Below, piece by piece: positions 22,186 through 35,430 of a stretch of DNA of 64,000 nt. Below the pieces are notes generated by a model. That model was not told the DNA's origin. It was given only the letters and a program-made list of their open reading frames with translations, and did not search any database. The translations under genes and the position numbers were made by a program. Source of the DNA: Reticulitermes speratus. Lineage: Eukaryota > Arthropoda > Insecta > Blattodea > Rhinotermitidae. Position 1 is the first letter of the stretch, and each line of letters begins with the position of its first letter. The DNA lies in contig JAJKFL010000012.1 in NCBI GenBank assembly GCA_021186555.1, forward strand, positions 868,001-932,000, in the 5' to 3' direction.

Positions 22186-22691
22186 GTTGCACGCAATGAA
22201 TAATATTAAAAAATTCCAAGCAATATACAATTACGCAGGCATGTACACTATTAGGTACAGTATATGCAAGACACACAAAACCTGTTGCGTTTTACACGAA
22301 TTACTTTTACCTGCTCTGCTTCGGGCAAAGTCCCAATGTGTGCAGTCATTCAGGGCTTGCCTCACAAAGCGACAAACAGAATAGGATCGTCGACGTCCCC
22401 GAAGCCACATCAAACACGCCAATTCTCCGAAGGAAGCATTACGTCCTTCTCACGCACTTACATATTTATTAACTTGCATCCTCACGGCATTACACGACTC
22501 TCGTAACACACGGTTCAAAACTACACAACCAACACAGATTACTACTACCAGCTATGAAACTGCAATGCTATTGGTCTGAAACGTGGAGCCGAGCCTGTTG
22601 TCCTGCCATCTATGCGCTGGCTAGAAGTACCACAAGGTGTTAGTAGCAATCGGTAGCAATTACCCAGTCGGTAAGAAGGTTGACTACTATC
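22186..22691. other. Intergenic sequence, nothing recognised
   Basis: No gene or repeat terminus is recognised before the minisatellite. Confidence 0.35.
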
Positions 22692-25352
22692 CGTTGGTTG
22701 TGCACCGACCGTACTTCTGCATGGAGTTGTTGGTTGTGCACCGACCGTACTTCTGCATGGAGTTGTTGGTTGTGCACCGACCGTACTTCTGTATGGAGTT
22801 GTTGGTTGTGCACCGACCGTACTTCTGCATGGAGTTCTTGGTTGTGCACCGACCGTACTTGGTTGAGCACCGACCGTACTTCTGCATGGAGTTCTTGGTT
22901 GTGCACCGACCGTACTTGGTTGTGCACCGACCTTACTTCTGCATGGAGTTCTTGGTTGTGCACCGACCGTACTTGGTTGTGCACCGACCGTACTTCTGCA
23001 TGGAGTTCTTGGTTGTGCACCGACCGTACTTGGTTGTGCACCGACCGTACTTCTGCATGGAGTTCTTGGTTGTGCACCGACCTTACTTCTGCATGGAGTT
23101 CTTGGTTGTGCACCGACCGTACTTGGTTGTGCACCGACCGTACTTGGTTGTGCACCGACCGTACTTCTGCATGGAGTTCTTGGTTGTGCACCGACCGTAC
23201 TTCTGCATGGAGTTCTTGGTTGTGCACCGACCGTACTTGGTTGTGCACCGACCGTACTTCTGCATGGAGTTCTTGGTTGCACCGACCGTACTTGGTTGTG
23301 CACCGACCTTACTTCTGCATGGAGTTCTTGGTTGTGCACCGACCGTACTTGGTTGTGCACCGACCGTACTTCTTCATGGAGTTCATGGTTGTGCACCGAC
23401 CGTACTTGGTTGTGCACCGACCGTACTTGGTTGTGCACCGACCGTACTTCTGCATGGAGTTCTTGGTTGTGCACCGACCGTACTTGGTTGTGCACCGACC
23501 GTACTTCTGCATGGAGTTCTTGGTTGTGCACCGACCGTACTTGGTTGTGCACCGACCGTACTTCTGCATGGAGTTCTTGGTTGTGCACCGACCGTACTTG
23601 GTTGTGCACCGACCGTACTTGGTTGTGCACCGACCGTACTTGGTTGTGCACCGACCGTACTTCTGCATGGAGTTCTTGGTTGTGCACCGACCGTACTTGG
23701 TTGTGCACCGACCGTACTTGGTTGTGCACCGACCGTACTTGGTTGTGCACCGACCGTACTTCTGCATGGAGTTCTTGGTTGTGCACCGACCGTACTTCTG
23801 CATGGAGTTCTTGGTTGTGCACCGACCGTACTTGGTTGTGCACCGACCGTACTTGGTTGTGCGCCGACCGTACTTGGTTGTGCACCGACCGTACTTGGTT
23901 GTGCACCGACCGTACTTCTGCATGGAGTTCTTGGTTGTGCACCGACCGTACTTGGTTGTGCGCCGACCGTACTTGGTTGTGCGCCGACCGTACTTGGTTG
24001 TGCACCGACCGTACTTGGTTGTGCACCGACCGTACTTGGTTGTGCACCGACCGTACTTGGTTGTGCACCGACCGTACTTGGTTGTGCGCCGACCGTACTT
24101 GGTTGTGCACCGACCGTACTTGGTTGTGCACCGACCGTACTTGGTTGTGCGCCGACCGTACTTCTGCATGGAGTTCTTGGTTGTGCACCGACCGTACTTG
24201 GTTGTGCACCGACCGTACTTGGTTGTGCACCGACCGTACTTGGTTGTGCACCGACCGTACTTGGTTGTGCGCCGACCGTACTTGGTTGTGCGCCGACCGT
24301 ACTTCTGCATGGAGTTCTTGGTTGTGCACCGACCGTACTTGGTTGTGCACCGACCGTACTTGGTTGTGCACCGACCGTACTTGGTTGTGCACCGACCGTA
24401 CTTGGTTGTGCGCCGACCGTACTTCTGCATGGAGTTCTTGGTTGTGCACCGACCGTACTTGGTTGTGCACCGACCGTACTTGGTTGTGCACCGACCGTAC
24501 TTGGTTGTGCACCGACCGTACTTGGTTGTGCGCCGACCGTACTTGGTTGTGCGCCGACCGTACTTCTGCATGGAGTTCTTGGTTGTGCACCGACCGTACT
24601 TGGTTGTGCACCGACCGTACTTGGTTGTGCACCGACCGTACTTGGTTGTGCACCGACCGTACTTGGTTGTGCACCGACCGTACTTGGTTGTGCGCCGACC
24701 GTACTTGGTTGTGCGCCGACCGTACTTCTGCATGGAGTTCTTGGTTGTGCACCGACCGTACTTGGTTGTGCACCGACCGTACTTGGTTGTGCGCCGACCG
24801 TACTTCTGCATGGAGTTCTTGGTTGTGCACCGACCGTACTTGGTTGTGCACCGACCGTACTTCTGCATGGAGTTCTTGGTTGTGCACCGACCGTACTTGG
24901 TTGTGCACCGACCGTACTTGGTTGTGCACCGACCGTACTTGGTTGTGCACCGACCGTACTTGGTTGTGCGCCGACCGTACTTGGTTGTGCGCCGACCGTA
25001 CTTCTGCATGGAGTTCTTGGTTGTGCACCGACCGTACTTGGTTGTGCACCGACCGTACTTGGTTGTGCGCCGACCGTACTTTGCATGGAGTTCTTGGTTG
25101 TGCACCGACCGTACTTGGTTGTGCACCGACCGTACTTCTGCATGGAGTTCTTGGTTGTGCACCGACCGTACTTGGTTGTGCACCGACCGTACTTCTGCAT
25201 GGAGTTCTTGGTTGTGCACCGACCGTACTTGGTTGTGCACCGACCGTACTTCTGCATGCAGTTCTTGGTTGTGCACCGACCGTACTTCTGCATGCAGTTC
25301 TTGGTTGTGCACCGACCGTACTTCTGCATGCAGTTCTTGGTTGTGCACCGAC
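22692..25352. repeat. 21/36-bp minisatellite with higher-order blocks
   Basis: A 21-bp core (TTGTGCACCGACCGTACTT...) alternates with a 36-bp form that carries the extra 15 bases CTGCATGGAGTTCTT. A CACCG/CGCCG variant is confined to the right half, from about 23862, and tends to close each block after several CACCG units. The array is about 2.66 kb. Both unit lengths are multiples of three and stop-free in most frames, so frames of up to about 940 residues on both strands are artefacts. Confidence 0.95.
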
Positions 25353-25611
25353 CATAATTCTGATGATTTTCATCTGTAATGTAAATATCTTCTTACTGTT
25401 ACAGGAATTACCCCAAAAAATTATTCCGTACTTTATGATAGAATTAAAGTACGCGAAATAAATTTAAAGGGCACTTCTTTACAATTTGGACATTTGAGGT
25501 TTCCACAGCAGTGTTTAGGATTGAACAGTTCTGGGATACGATGTCGTGTGGAATGGTTTAGTTGCCGACGTTTCTGTGGTGTGCACGGCACGCCGTGTAT
25601 TTCGGTAGACA
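25353..25611. other. Intergenic sequence, nothing recognised
   Basis: AT-rich edge of the minisatellite followed by the flank of the next motif. Confidence 0.35.
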
Positions 25612-25662
25612 GGTACCGACGTTCCGGAAGAAGCTGTTGCTCCATCTTCAGGGTACACGAAT
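25612..25662 (-). ncRNA. Hammerhead-like motif with strong stem I
   Basis: On the minus strand: CTGAAGA (25645-25651), extra T, a GGAG...TTCC stem region, GGAA in place of GAAA, then C-GTC. Stem I pairs GTACC before the core with GGTAC after the GTC triplet, five perfect pairs. The A13 to G change in the core argues against activity now. A related, more decayed relative lies at 55530-55565. Confidence 0.4.
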
Positions 25663-25923
25663 GAAGGCGTGTAGTCTGGTAGATATAAACCGACGTTTAG
25701 GAGTAACCTGCTACCACCGTATTGAGGGTAGTATAATCTTAACATTCACTACCGTGACCATGTAACACTTCAATCTTACGTCACGGCATAAATTAGATTT
25801 TTATTTTTGTGGCCCATTAAGGCATGTTATGAGCCCCATTTGGCCGCATGTCAGATGGGAAAAGGGGCGCTTGTTTTGGGAGTAAAGCAGTAGCTAGTGC
25901 AGCTGAGAGTTAGCGTGCAAGTT

Positions 25924-26021
25924 GTAAATTGTAAATGTAAGATAAGATAAGATGTAAATTGTAAATGTAAGATAAGATAAGATGTAAATTGTAAATGTAA
26001 GATAAGATAAGATGTAAATTG
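25924..26021. repeat. 30-bp minisatellite, three copies
   Basis: Three nearly identical 30-bp units contain GTAAATTGTAAATG followed by TAAGATAAGATAAGAT. Confidence 0.9.
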
Positions 26022-26090
26022 GTGGTTCTTTGTGTCTGTGTGACAGTGCGTGTACTGGTCACTGGACATGATTACAAGAGAATGTGAGGA

Positions 26091-26362
26091 GCCTCAATAG
26101 CTCAGTCAGTATAGTGACTGGGATACGGGTTGGACGACCGTGGGGTCGTGGTTCGATTCCCGGGAGGGACAAGAGAGCTTCTCTTCTCCGAAACGTCGAG
26201 GGCAGCTCTGTGGCCCACCCAGCCTGGTCTTCAATGGGTATCAGCGTTTCTTTCCCCAGGGTAAAGCGTCCAGGTTGTGAGGATGACCGCTCACGTCCCT
26301 CTAGTGGGGAGTATAAGAATGAGTGGAGCTATACCTCCACCCCTTATGGCGTCATGCAGTAC
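26091..26362 (+). mobile_element. tRNA-derived SINE (family B), best copy
   Basis: A tRNA-like head GCCTCAATAGCTCAGTCAGT carries an A-box and an intact B-box (GGTTCGATTCC at about 26152). A body of about 190 bp follows, ending TATAAGAATGAGTGGAGC and TACCTCCACCCCTT. An open frame of 118 codons over it gives a peptide of a type often mis-annotated as hypothetical protein in insect genomes; it is not a gene. Further copies lie at 2842-3055 (plus) and 57478-57755 (minus). Confidence 0.88.
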
Positions 26363-27460
26363 AAAAGGGCAGTTACTGTAAATGTTATGTCCGTCTCGAA
26401 TTTTGTGCCACAAAGTGAACTGTCAGTCGGATTTTTATGAAATTTGGTATAGGGCTTCTTTACAAAGAGACGTCAAGCCAGCGCAATCTTCGTGAAAATC
26501 GGCTCAATGGGCCACAATTTATTTAAGAGCGTAAATGAAATTTAGCCCGTTTTTTTAACGTTTTTGTCCGGTTTGAAGAAAGAACTGGTACGGAAATATG
26601 CATAACAATTTGTAAAGTGACTGAGTTTTTTTGGAAGCGGCTCAGTCAAAGCCGTGCTTTGCGTGGTGAATTAAAAGTATTTCTATGCTACTTCGCACAC
26701 TTTTGACCGATTGGGGTGAAATTCGGTATAAGGCGTCTGGGGATTACGAAGCTGCAAATGTAGGAGTTTCATCAAAATCAGGGAAAGTAAGGCCGTACTT
26801 TCTGAAACGTGCAACAGAAATGAAATTTGCACGTGTACCATGAAACCGTATGACATTTTGTAACTATAGAACTGGTTAGTAAATTCTGTGTTAGGTCACG
26901 ATACAGCATTTGTAATCTTCTTATTTTGGATATGTAATTTATTTTAAATAAAACGTGATGTCGGAGAAGAAAACATTATATAAACACGGATGTAGATGGT
27001 ATTAAAGGTAGACATTTTAAAAATTTCCCTGATTTTTTATTTCTCATAACATTTCAGTTTCGGCATGGTAAGTAACATTACTGGGGGGAAACGTCGACGT
27101 AAATGTAAGGTCAATCAGTCACTAACACTGTGCACTAAAACTTGAATATAAAAATAGGTTTAAAGCTGATATATTTAAATGTCAAATTATAATGGCAGCT
27201 TACGATTTGGATTTGAGAAGCATTCTTGTTTTTGCAACAGGGCAATTATTAAACAGTTAAGTGCTGAATGCAGAGGAATGGGTTTAATGGGTTCAGTGGC
27301 TAGGAAATTACAAACGCAAAATTAGCACTTCATTAAGCTTTTCCTGTTTGGCCAAAGAACGATGCACTGCCGTAACTGATGATATCAAGTTACTAGATTC
27401 ACAAACACAAATATGTGACCACACAATGGGAATTTTAAAGAAAAGTACATCAACCATTTT
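26363..27460. other. Dispersed-repeat-like sequence without a gene
   Basis: Words such as GGATTTTTATGAAATTTGGTAT (about 26430), CTTCGTGAAAATCGGCTC and GGGGTGAAATTCGGTAT (about 26715) share a pattern with 1775-1800 and 40.9-41.4 kb, suggesting old internally repetitive dispersed sequence. No coding potential was seen. Confidence 0.4.
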
Positions 27461-29356
27461 AAAGCCCAGTGGTTACTATATGTACCGCCATGTTTAACAT
27501 TCAACAATTCTACGTTCTGCCCACACAGTGTATTTGTGTGTTTTGTGTGGATCTCAGAACAAACAGCGATTATTTCACTGTACAGCATTAACTGATTGGT
27601 TTGTATAACTGAGACGGAGTGTGTTTACTGCGCGGTACGGACTGTATTTATGTGTTTTGTGTGGATCTCAGAACAAACAGCGATTATTTCACTGTACAGC
27701 ATTAACTGACTGGTTTGTATAACTGAGACGGAGTGTGTTTACTGCGCGGTACGGACTGTATTTATGTGTTTTGTGTGGATCTCAGAACAAACAGCGATTA
27801 TTTCACTGTACAACATTAACTGACTGGTTTGTATAACTGAGACGGAGTGTGTTTACTGCGCGGTACGGACTGTATTTATGTGTTTTGTGTGGATCTCAGA
27901 ACAAACAGCGATTATTTCACTGTACAGCATTAACTGACTGGTTTGTATGACTGAGACGGAGTGTGTTTACTGCGCGGTACGGACTGTATTTATGTGTTTT
28001 GTGTGGATCTCAGAACAAACAGCGATTATTTCACTGTACAGCATTAACTGACTGGTTTGTATAACTGAGACGGAGTGTGTTTACTGCGCGGTACGGACTG
28101 TATTTATGTGTTTTGTGTGGATCTCAGAACAAACAGCGATTATTTCACTGTACAACATTAACTGACTGGTTTGTATAACTGAGACGGAGTGTGTTTACTG
28201 CGCGGTACGGACTGTATTTATGTGTTTTGTGTGGATCTCAGAACAAACAGCGATTATTTCACTGTACAACATTAACTGACTGGTTTGTATAACTGAGACA
28301 GAGTGTGTTTACTGCGCGGTACGGACTGTATTTATGTGTTTTGTGTGGATCTCAGAACAAACAGCGATTATTTCACTGTACAACATTAACTGACTGGTTT
28401 GTATAACTGAGACGGAGTGTGTTTACTGCGCGGTACGGACTGTATTTATGTGTTTTGTGTGGATCTCAGAACAAACAGCGATTATTTCACTGTACAGCAT
28501 TAACTGACTGGTTTGTATAACTGCGACGGAGTGTGTTTACTGCGCGGTACGGACTGTATTTATGTGTTTTGTGTGGATCTCAGAACAAACAGCCATTATT
28601 TCACTGTACAGCATTAACTGACTGGTTTGTATAACTGAGACGGAGTGTGTTTACTGCGCGGTACGGACTGTATTTATGTGTTTTGTGTGGATCTCAGAAC
28701 AAACAGCGATTATTTCACTGTACAGCATTAACTGACTGGTTTGTATAACTGAGACGGAGTGTGTTTACTGCGCGGTACGGACTGTATTTATGTGTTTTGT
28801 GTGGATCTCAGAACAAACAGCGATTATTTCACTGTACAGCATTAACTGACTGGTTTGTATAACTGAGACGAAGTGTGTTTACTGCGCGGTACGGACTGTA
28901 TTTATGTGTTTTGTGTGGATCTCAGAACAAACAGCGATTATTTCACTGTACAACATTAACTGACTGGTTTGTATAACTGAGACGGAGTGTGTTTACTGCG
29001 CGGTACGAACTGTATTTATGTGTTTTGTGTGGATCTCAGAACAAACAGCGATTATTTCACTGTACAACATTAACTGACTGGTTTGTATAACTGAGACGGA
29101 GTGTGTTTACTGCGCGGTACGAACTGTATTTATGTGTTTTGTGTGGATCTCAGAACAAACAGCGATTATTTCACTGTACAACATTAACTGACTGGTTTGT
29201 ATAACTGAGACGGAGTGTGTTTACAGCGCGGTACGAACTGTATTTATGTGTTTTGTGTGGATCTCAGAACAAACAGCGATTATTTCACTGTACAACATTA
29301 ACTGACTGGTTTGTATAACTGAGACGAAGTGTGTTTACTGCGCGGTACGAACTGAA
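27461..29356 (-). mobile_element. LTR-like composite with sixteen 114-bp units
   Basis: It starts with the same AAAGCCCAGTGGTTACTATA leader as the locus at 3710 and contains sixteen 114-bp units (one GCGGTACG word every 114 bp from 27632 to 29342). The tail after GCGGTACGAACTGA is diverged. Variation between units is minor (ACAGCATT or ACAACATT, GAGACGG or GAGACGA) and clusters, with the last four units sharing GGTACGAACTG. This is the largest expansion of the unit in the window. Confidence 0.75.
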
Positions 29357-30462
29357 TATTTAAATATAAATCAGACTAATTTTCGTATTTAAAGGGTTCT
29401 GTAATACGTCAGGTGAGTGCGGTCTGGAATTAAAAACGGCGCGTAAGTTTCTGTAAGGAATATAATTTCGAAATTTATGTATAAAAACTTACAGGAGATC
29501 AAACCTATCTTGCAAAATGGCCGACAAAGATACGGAAATCAATATATGTTAAAGCATTGTTAGAGAGAGGAATAAATATCTGAAGTTCCGAAAAGGAATG
29601 CATACAATACATAACAAAATATGCAAAAATGGAGGTTTTATTTAGCGAAATTTTGAATTTGGGGCGTGCATCGTTCTTTGTTTCACCCGCTCGCCACGGT
29701 GAGGCACAGGATATGAGCGGGACCTGAAAAAGAAAGTATAATTAGTAACATGTTCTGTAAACAACAGCAACAAACACGAACTGCAGGGCCTAATTAACAG
29801 AACGAGCTCAAAACTTACCTTGACACGAGGCGTTCTTCTACTGTCTTCTGTTACATATTCTCGAGTTACATGTAAACTTCCAGATTCAAGACGCTGCACG
29901 TTCTAATAAACCTGATCATGGAAGGCATATAACTGTGTGTACCTTTGTTCATCGCAGCTGCACGTATTAAAAGGGACAACTGAATGAAACCGAAAATACT
30001 GGGTTATAAGCCATCTAGTGCAGGGAATTAAAACAGAAGGCGAAAAGAAGCCACAATTGTCTTCTTCAATGAAGCAGTGAGAAATGGCCGGGAAAATAAA
30101 ATATCGACGTCTTCTTCTGTTAAAACTGTAACTCAAAGCATCGCTCTCGAAAGACGCTTCATTCACGTCAGAAACCAAACGACTGCATGCTTGGTCCGTT
30201 CGGTGACGTCTCGCTTACGCGACTTGCAGATTGTGGAAATAATTCGTCATTTCAGGCCAAATTAAAAATCTAGCGGCCAAGAAGTTCAGTTCAGTTCCAA
30301 CATAACCGTTTAAACACACACATACAAAATTCTGTCAGGTGGATTGTTGTTTATATGAAGTACAAATTACGACGGCAGTGCGTCTGCTTTTATCGACGTG
30401 TCAAACGTAAATGTTGTTGTGTACGTTTGTCCATTATTAGGCCTAACAGCGTCAAAGACGCA
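29357..30462. other. Intergenic sequence, nothing recognised
   Basis: Small frames on both strands (29642-30265) lack known motifs. Confidence 0.35.
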
Positions 30463-30735
30463 GCTTTAATGTTGACAATCGATGTGCAAGACAGAACGTT
30501 GTTGATAGCAGTCGATGTGGAAGAAGCAGCTTTCATTGTTGACAGTTGATGTTGAAGACCTACCTTTTGTTGATAGCTGTCGATGTAGAAGAAGCAGCTT
30601 TCATTGTTGACAGTTGATGTTGAAGACCTACCTTTTGTTGATAGCAGTCGATGTAGAAGAAGCAGCTTTCATTGTTGACAGTTGATGTTGAAGACCTACC
30701 TTTCGTTGATAGCTGTTGATGTCTTCTCTAATGTT
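30463..30735. repeat. 68-bp tandem repeat, about four copies
   Basis: The unit GTTGATGTTGAAGACCTACC... recurs at 30545, 30613 and 30681 with a diverged copy before. Its core is a shorter motif (TTGATAGC-GTCGATGT-GAAGAAGCAGC). Confidence 0.88.
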
Positions 30736-31885
30736 GAAACTGTACCTTATTTTGTACAATAAATTCACAACACACTCACAAAAACACATACAACATGTCA
30801 CTTTACATATGTCACTCTCCACTGTGTACAGCCTGTTGTTACAGATTCAAAAACTTGCCTTTCAACACTGAAGTGAAAGACGGGTCTAAGCAGAATTACT
30901 TTCTGCTTCACTGAATCTTTGCCCTTCCAATACGAGTTATTGACAGGGAGAAACTTTTAAAGCATCTTTCTTATCTCTCTCCCTCTCGCATTGATATCAT
31001 TGGTGTGCCGACCGAACCCTGTCAAGTTGACACCCTGCGGTAAACAAAAACACACACATAAATATACACATAAATACATAAACCCTCCTACACGAACGGC
31101 CCTACTGTCACATGGCGCTAATTCACGCGATCTATCCTATCCAGAAATCCTAACTGGGGCACCTAACGGGGAGGGCAGGGAGGACAAGACTTACAAACTA
31201 AGTAAAAAAAAAATCGCATCCACAGGGTTGTCAACTCGACCTTAACCTACGCCCTAAGTCATGGCGGCTACCGCATGAAATACAGAGTTGCCTGGCACGG
31301 CGGTAATTATCATGACCAGCCTGGGGCCGGACTGACATCATGATAAGCTCGTGTCGGTGCTATGGCGTACCTGATTTGCTGCGAGTACCCAGCCCATCCT
31401 CCTGCGGATGGGTCCTGACCGCTAAAGGTTCAGCCGACACTGTTTTGGTCTTAACGTTACGGTTTGCGCGTTGCTCCGTGTCCTTTGGTCCTGGGTTCAC
31501 AGCCTGCTGCTTGTTCCACTGGAATGTTGCTGCCGTTGAGAGTATGACACAACACTGTTTGACGGATACTCAGAGAGTCGCTGCTATTACACACACATCA
31601 CAACACTTCATTCCACATCCACAAAAACCCCACGAGAAATAACGAAAGTGTTTGACCCGAACGGTGGTTTAAAATCCGTAACAAAAGCAGTCTGTATCAC
31701 TGCACAAATAGCTGCTTTCACACGCCTTCTACATTCCCAGGCAAGATGTCACAAACACACAAAGTCAAAGTCACTAACCACACACTGCCTGCCACACAGA
31801 TAATTTGCCTGATAATTCGGAAATTACTGGATTTCGCAGATTCTCACGTTTGATAGCTTTTGGAAATTCGTAATTCGTAAGGTGG
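30736..31885. other. Intergenic sequence, nothing firm
   Basis: A GC-richer tract from about 31100 to 31560 stands out from its AT-rich surroundings and could be the 5' region of an unrecognised element, but I find no terminal repeats or domain. Confidence 0.35.
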
Positions 31886-31949
31886 CATACGACTGATAGG
31901 CATACGAATGATAGGCATACGGCTGATAGGCATACGACTGATAGGCATA
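31886..31949. repeat. 15-bp minisatellite, four to five copies
   Basis: Four units of the form CATACGACTGATAGG with single-base changes. Confidence 0.88.
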
Positions 31950-31989
31950 AGGCTACCTGCACAAAAATATGTTCTAAATGTCACTGATA

Positions 31990-34325
31990 AAATAATTAAT
32001 CCTCCTTATTTCCAGGGCCTGACACCCCCTCTACATAAACGCAGTCTAAAGTATTGTTTAAACTACATAATCCTATTATTGGGGCATGAAGCCCCCTTCT
32101 ATATAGACGCAGTCTAAAACACATTTAAAGTACATAATCCTATTATTGGGGCATGAAGCCCCCTTCTATATAGACGCAGTCTAAAACACATTTAAACTAC
32201 ATAATCCTATTATTGGGGCATGAAGCCCCCTTCTATATAGACGCAGTCTAAAACACATTTAAACTACATAATCCTATTATTGGGGCATGAAGCCCCCTTC
32301 TATATAGACGCAGTCTAAAACACATTTAAACTACATAATCCTATTATTGGGGCATGAAGCCCCCTTCTATATAGACGCAGTCTAAAACACATTTAAACTA
32401 CATAATCCTATTATTGGGGCATGAAGCCCCCTTCTATATAGACGCAGTCTAAAACACATTTAAACTACATAATCCTATTATTGGGGCATGAAGCCCCTTC
32501 TATATAGACGCAGTCTAAAACACATTTAAAGTACATAATCCTATTATTGGGGCATGAAGCCCCCTTCTATATAGACGCAGTCTAAAACACATTTAAAGTA
32601 CATAATCCTATTATTGGGGCATGAAGCCCCCTTCTATATATACGCAGTCTAAAACACATTTAAACTACATAATCCTATTATTGCGGCATGAAGCCCCTTC
32701 TATATAGACGCAGTCTAAAACACATTTAAAGTACATAATCCTCCTATTACAGGGGCATGAAGCCCCCTTCTATATAGACGCAGTCTAAAACACATTTAAA
32801 GTACATAATCCTATTATTGGGGCATGAAGCCCCCTTCTATATAGACGCAGTCTAAAACACATTTAAACTACATAATCCGATTATTGGGGCATGAAGCCCC
32901 CTTCTATATAGACGCAGTCTAAAACACATTTAAACTACATAATCCTATTATTGGGGCATGAAGCCCCCTTCTATATAGACGCAGTCTAAAACACATTTAA
33001 AGTACATAATCCTATTATTGGGGCATGAAGCCCCCTTCTATACAGACGCAGTCTAAAACACATTTAAAGTACATAATCCTCCTATTACAGGGGCATGAAG
33101 CCCCCTTCTATATAGACGCAGTCTAAAACACATTTAAAGTACATAATCCTATTATTGGGGCATGAAGCCCCCTTCTATATAGACGCAGTCTAAAACACAT
33201 TTAAAGTACATAATCCTCCTATTACAGGGGCATGAAGCCCCCTTCTATATAGACGCAGTCTAAAACACATTTAAAGTACATAATCCTATTATTGCGGCAT
33301 GAAGCCCCTTCTACATAGACGCAGTCTAAAACACATTTAAAGTACATAATCCTATTATTGGGGCATGAAGCCCCCTTCTATATAGACGCAGTCTAAAACA
33401 CATTTAAAGTACATAATCCTATTATTGGGGCATGAAGCCCCCTTCTATATAGACGCAGTCTAAAACACATTTAAAGTACATAATCCTATTATTGGGGCAT
33501 GAAGCCCCCTTCTATATAGACGCAGTCTAAAACACATTTAAAGTACATAATCCTATTATTGGGGCATGAAGCCCCCTTCTATATATACGCAGTCTAAAAC
33601 ACATTTAAACTACATAATCCTCCTATTACAGGGGCATGAAGCCCCCTTCTATATAGACGCAGTCTAAAACACATTTAAAGTACATAATCCTATTATTGGG
33701 GCATGAAGCCCCCTTCTATATAGACGCAGTCTAAAACACATTTAAAGTACATAATCCTCCTATTACAGGGGCATGAAGCCCCCTTCTATATAGACGCAGT
33801 CTAAAACACATTTAAAGTACATAATCCTATTATTGGGGCATGAAGCCCCTTTCTATATAGACGCAGTCTAAAACACATTTAAAGTACATAATCCTATTAT
33901 TGGGGCATGAAGCCCCCTTCTATATAGACGCAGTCTAAAACACATTTAAACTACATAATCCTATTATTGGGGCATGAAGCCCCCTTCTATATAGACGCAG
34001 TCTAAAACACATTTAAAGTACATAATCCTCCTAATACAGGGGCATGAAGCCCCCTTCTATATAGACGCAGTCTAAAACACATTTAAAGTACATAATCCTC
34101 CTATTACAGGGGCATGAAGCCCCCTTCTATATAGACGCAGTCTAAAACACATTTAAAGTACATAATCCTATTATTGCGGCATGAAGCCCCTTCTACATAG
34201 ACGCAGTCTAAAACACATTTAAAGTACATAATCCTATTATTGGGGCATGAAGCCCCCTTCTATATAGACGCAGTCTAAAACACATTTAAAGTACATAATC
34301 CTATTATTGGGGCATGAAGCCCCCT
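31990..34325. repeat. 67/70-bp satellite with a hairpin in every unit
   Basis: About 34 copies of a 67-bp unit run for 2.3 kb. Each unit has a perfect 5-bp hairpin GGGGC-ATGAA-GCCCC, then TATATAGACGCAGTC and ACACATTTAAAGTACATAATCC. A 70-bp variant replaces TATTATTGGGG with TCCTATTACAGGGG and is interspersed from about 32740 onwards. A third variant (GCGGCATGAAGCCCCTTC) breaks the stem. AAAG/AAAC at one site also varies. No gene is present. Confidence 0.95.
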
Positions 34326-35430
34326 TTACATCACTTCTATTCCAGAATGTCACTTACAGAAATATTAAATAGCTAGGCACTCAAGCCTCAACCCTGTCTT
34401 AACCCCCTCATTTGCGGGGCACAGCTAGATACTTGGCTCTTCCTGCACCTCACACAATTTATTTCTCCCCTCAAATTGTTTGCCACATTCTCACCCCTGC
34501 TTTTTCTCATTTGAACCACAAAGTTTTTGGAAGCCTTCTCAAAATCCACAATACGTTCGACATCACTTGTCGACAGATATTTATCCTCACTTGTTCTGCT
34601 TACAGAAACACTACCCTCTATACTCTTACGTTTAACAAATCCCCCCTGTATAACAGTTAGTCTCTAATAATAGTACAATATCCAGTTCCTTAATATACTA
34701 ACTCTTCCTCGTGAATGTGTTCCCCAAACTGTTAAAAAGCGTGTCCCTCTACAATTTCCCTGCTCCTTCTGATTTCCTTTCGCTTGACAAATCTTTCCAT
34801 TAGCTTTCAATTTCCCTCTTACTTTATCTGAATATATTCTAGACTCTTTATACAGAGTGTCCAAATGTTAAGAGAGTTACTGTGCCAATTCCGCGTGTGA
34901 ATTTTCTGGGAAAGTAACGACTGTACTATAAAGATTCCACTAATACAATAAAATTTTGCCATATTTCTTACCATTGCACTCAATAAATTGCCTTTGACAT
35001 CCACAACTACATATCGATGTACATTTGCAACCAAAATATAGTAATTTAATAAACTACCATTGATAGCGATATAATATGTATTTTAAGTAGGTTGGGATAT
35101 AAGATCAAGTACATAGAAGAACTGTATTTAACTTTTACCGATTTACAAACTTTACATCCTACTTACATTGCTTCCTATAAACCAGCCATGTTATATCAAT
35201 TTTGTAAGGCTACGTGACAGGACTGCTTATGTCAGAAAACAAACATTACGCATGTTTAAAACACGTGAAGAATAAAAAATTTTGCTCTAAAACAGAGTAC
35301 CTGACTTCAGTTGACTGCCGTCTGTCGATCTATCGATGCATCTATCGACACTGACAGCGTAGAAAAATCAATAATTTTACGATGGGCTGGCCAGTTGGCT
35401 AGGTCAGGTAAACACGAAGAGAACACGTGT
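34326..35430. other. Intergenic sequence, nothing recognised
   Basis: AT-rich, with small frames lacking motifs. Confidence 0.35.

Noticed and set aside
22545..25461. Frames of 650-940 residues on both strands
   Set aside because: The 21- and 36-bp units are multiples of three and lack stops in most frames; peptides are pure repeat.
26084..26440. 118-residue hypothetical protein
   Set aside because: It is the translation of a tRNA-derived SINE and its flank.
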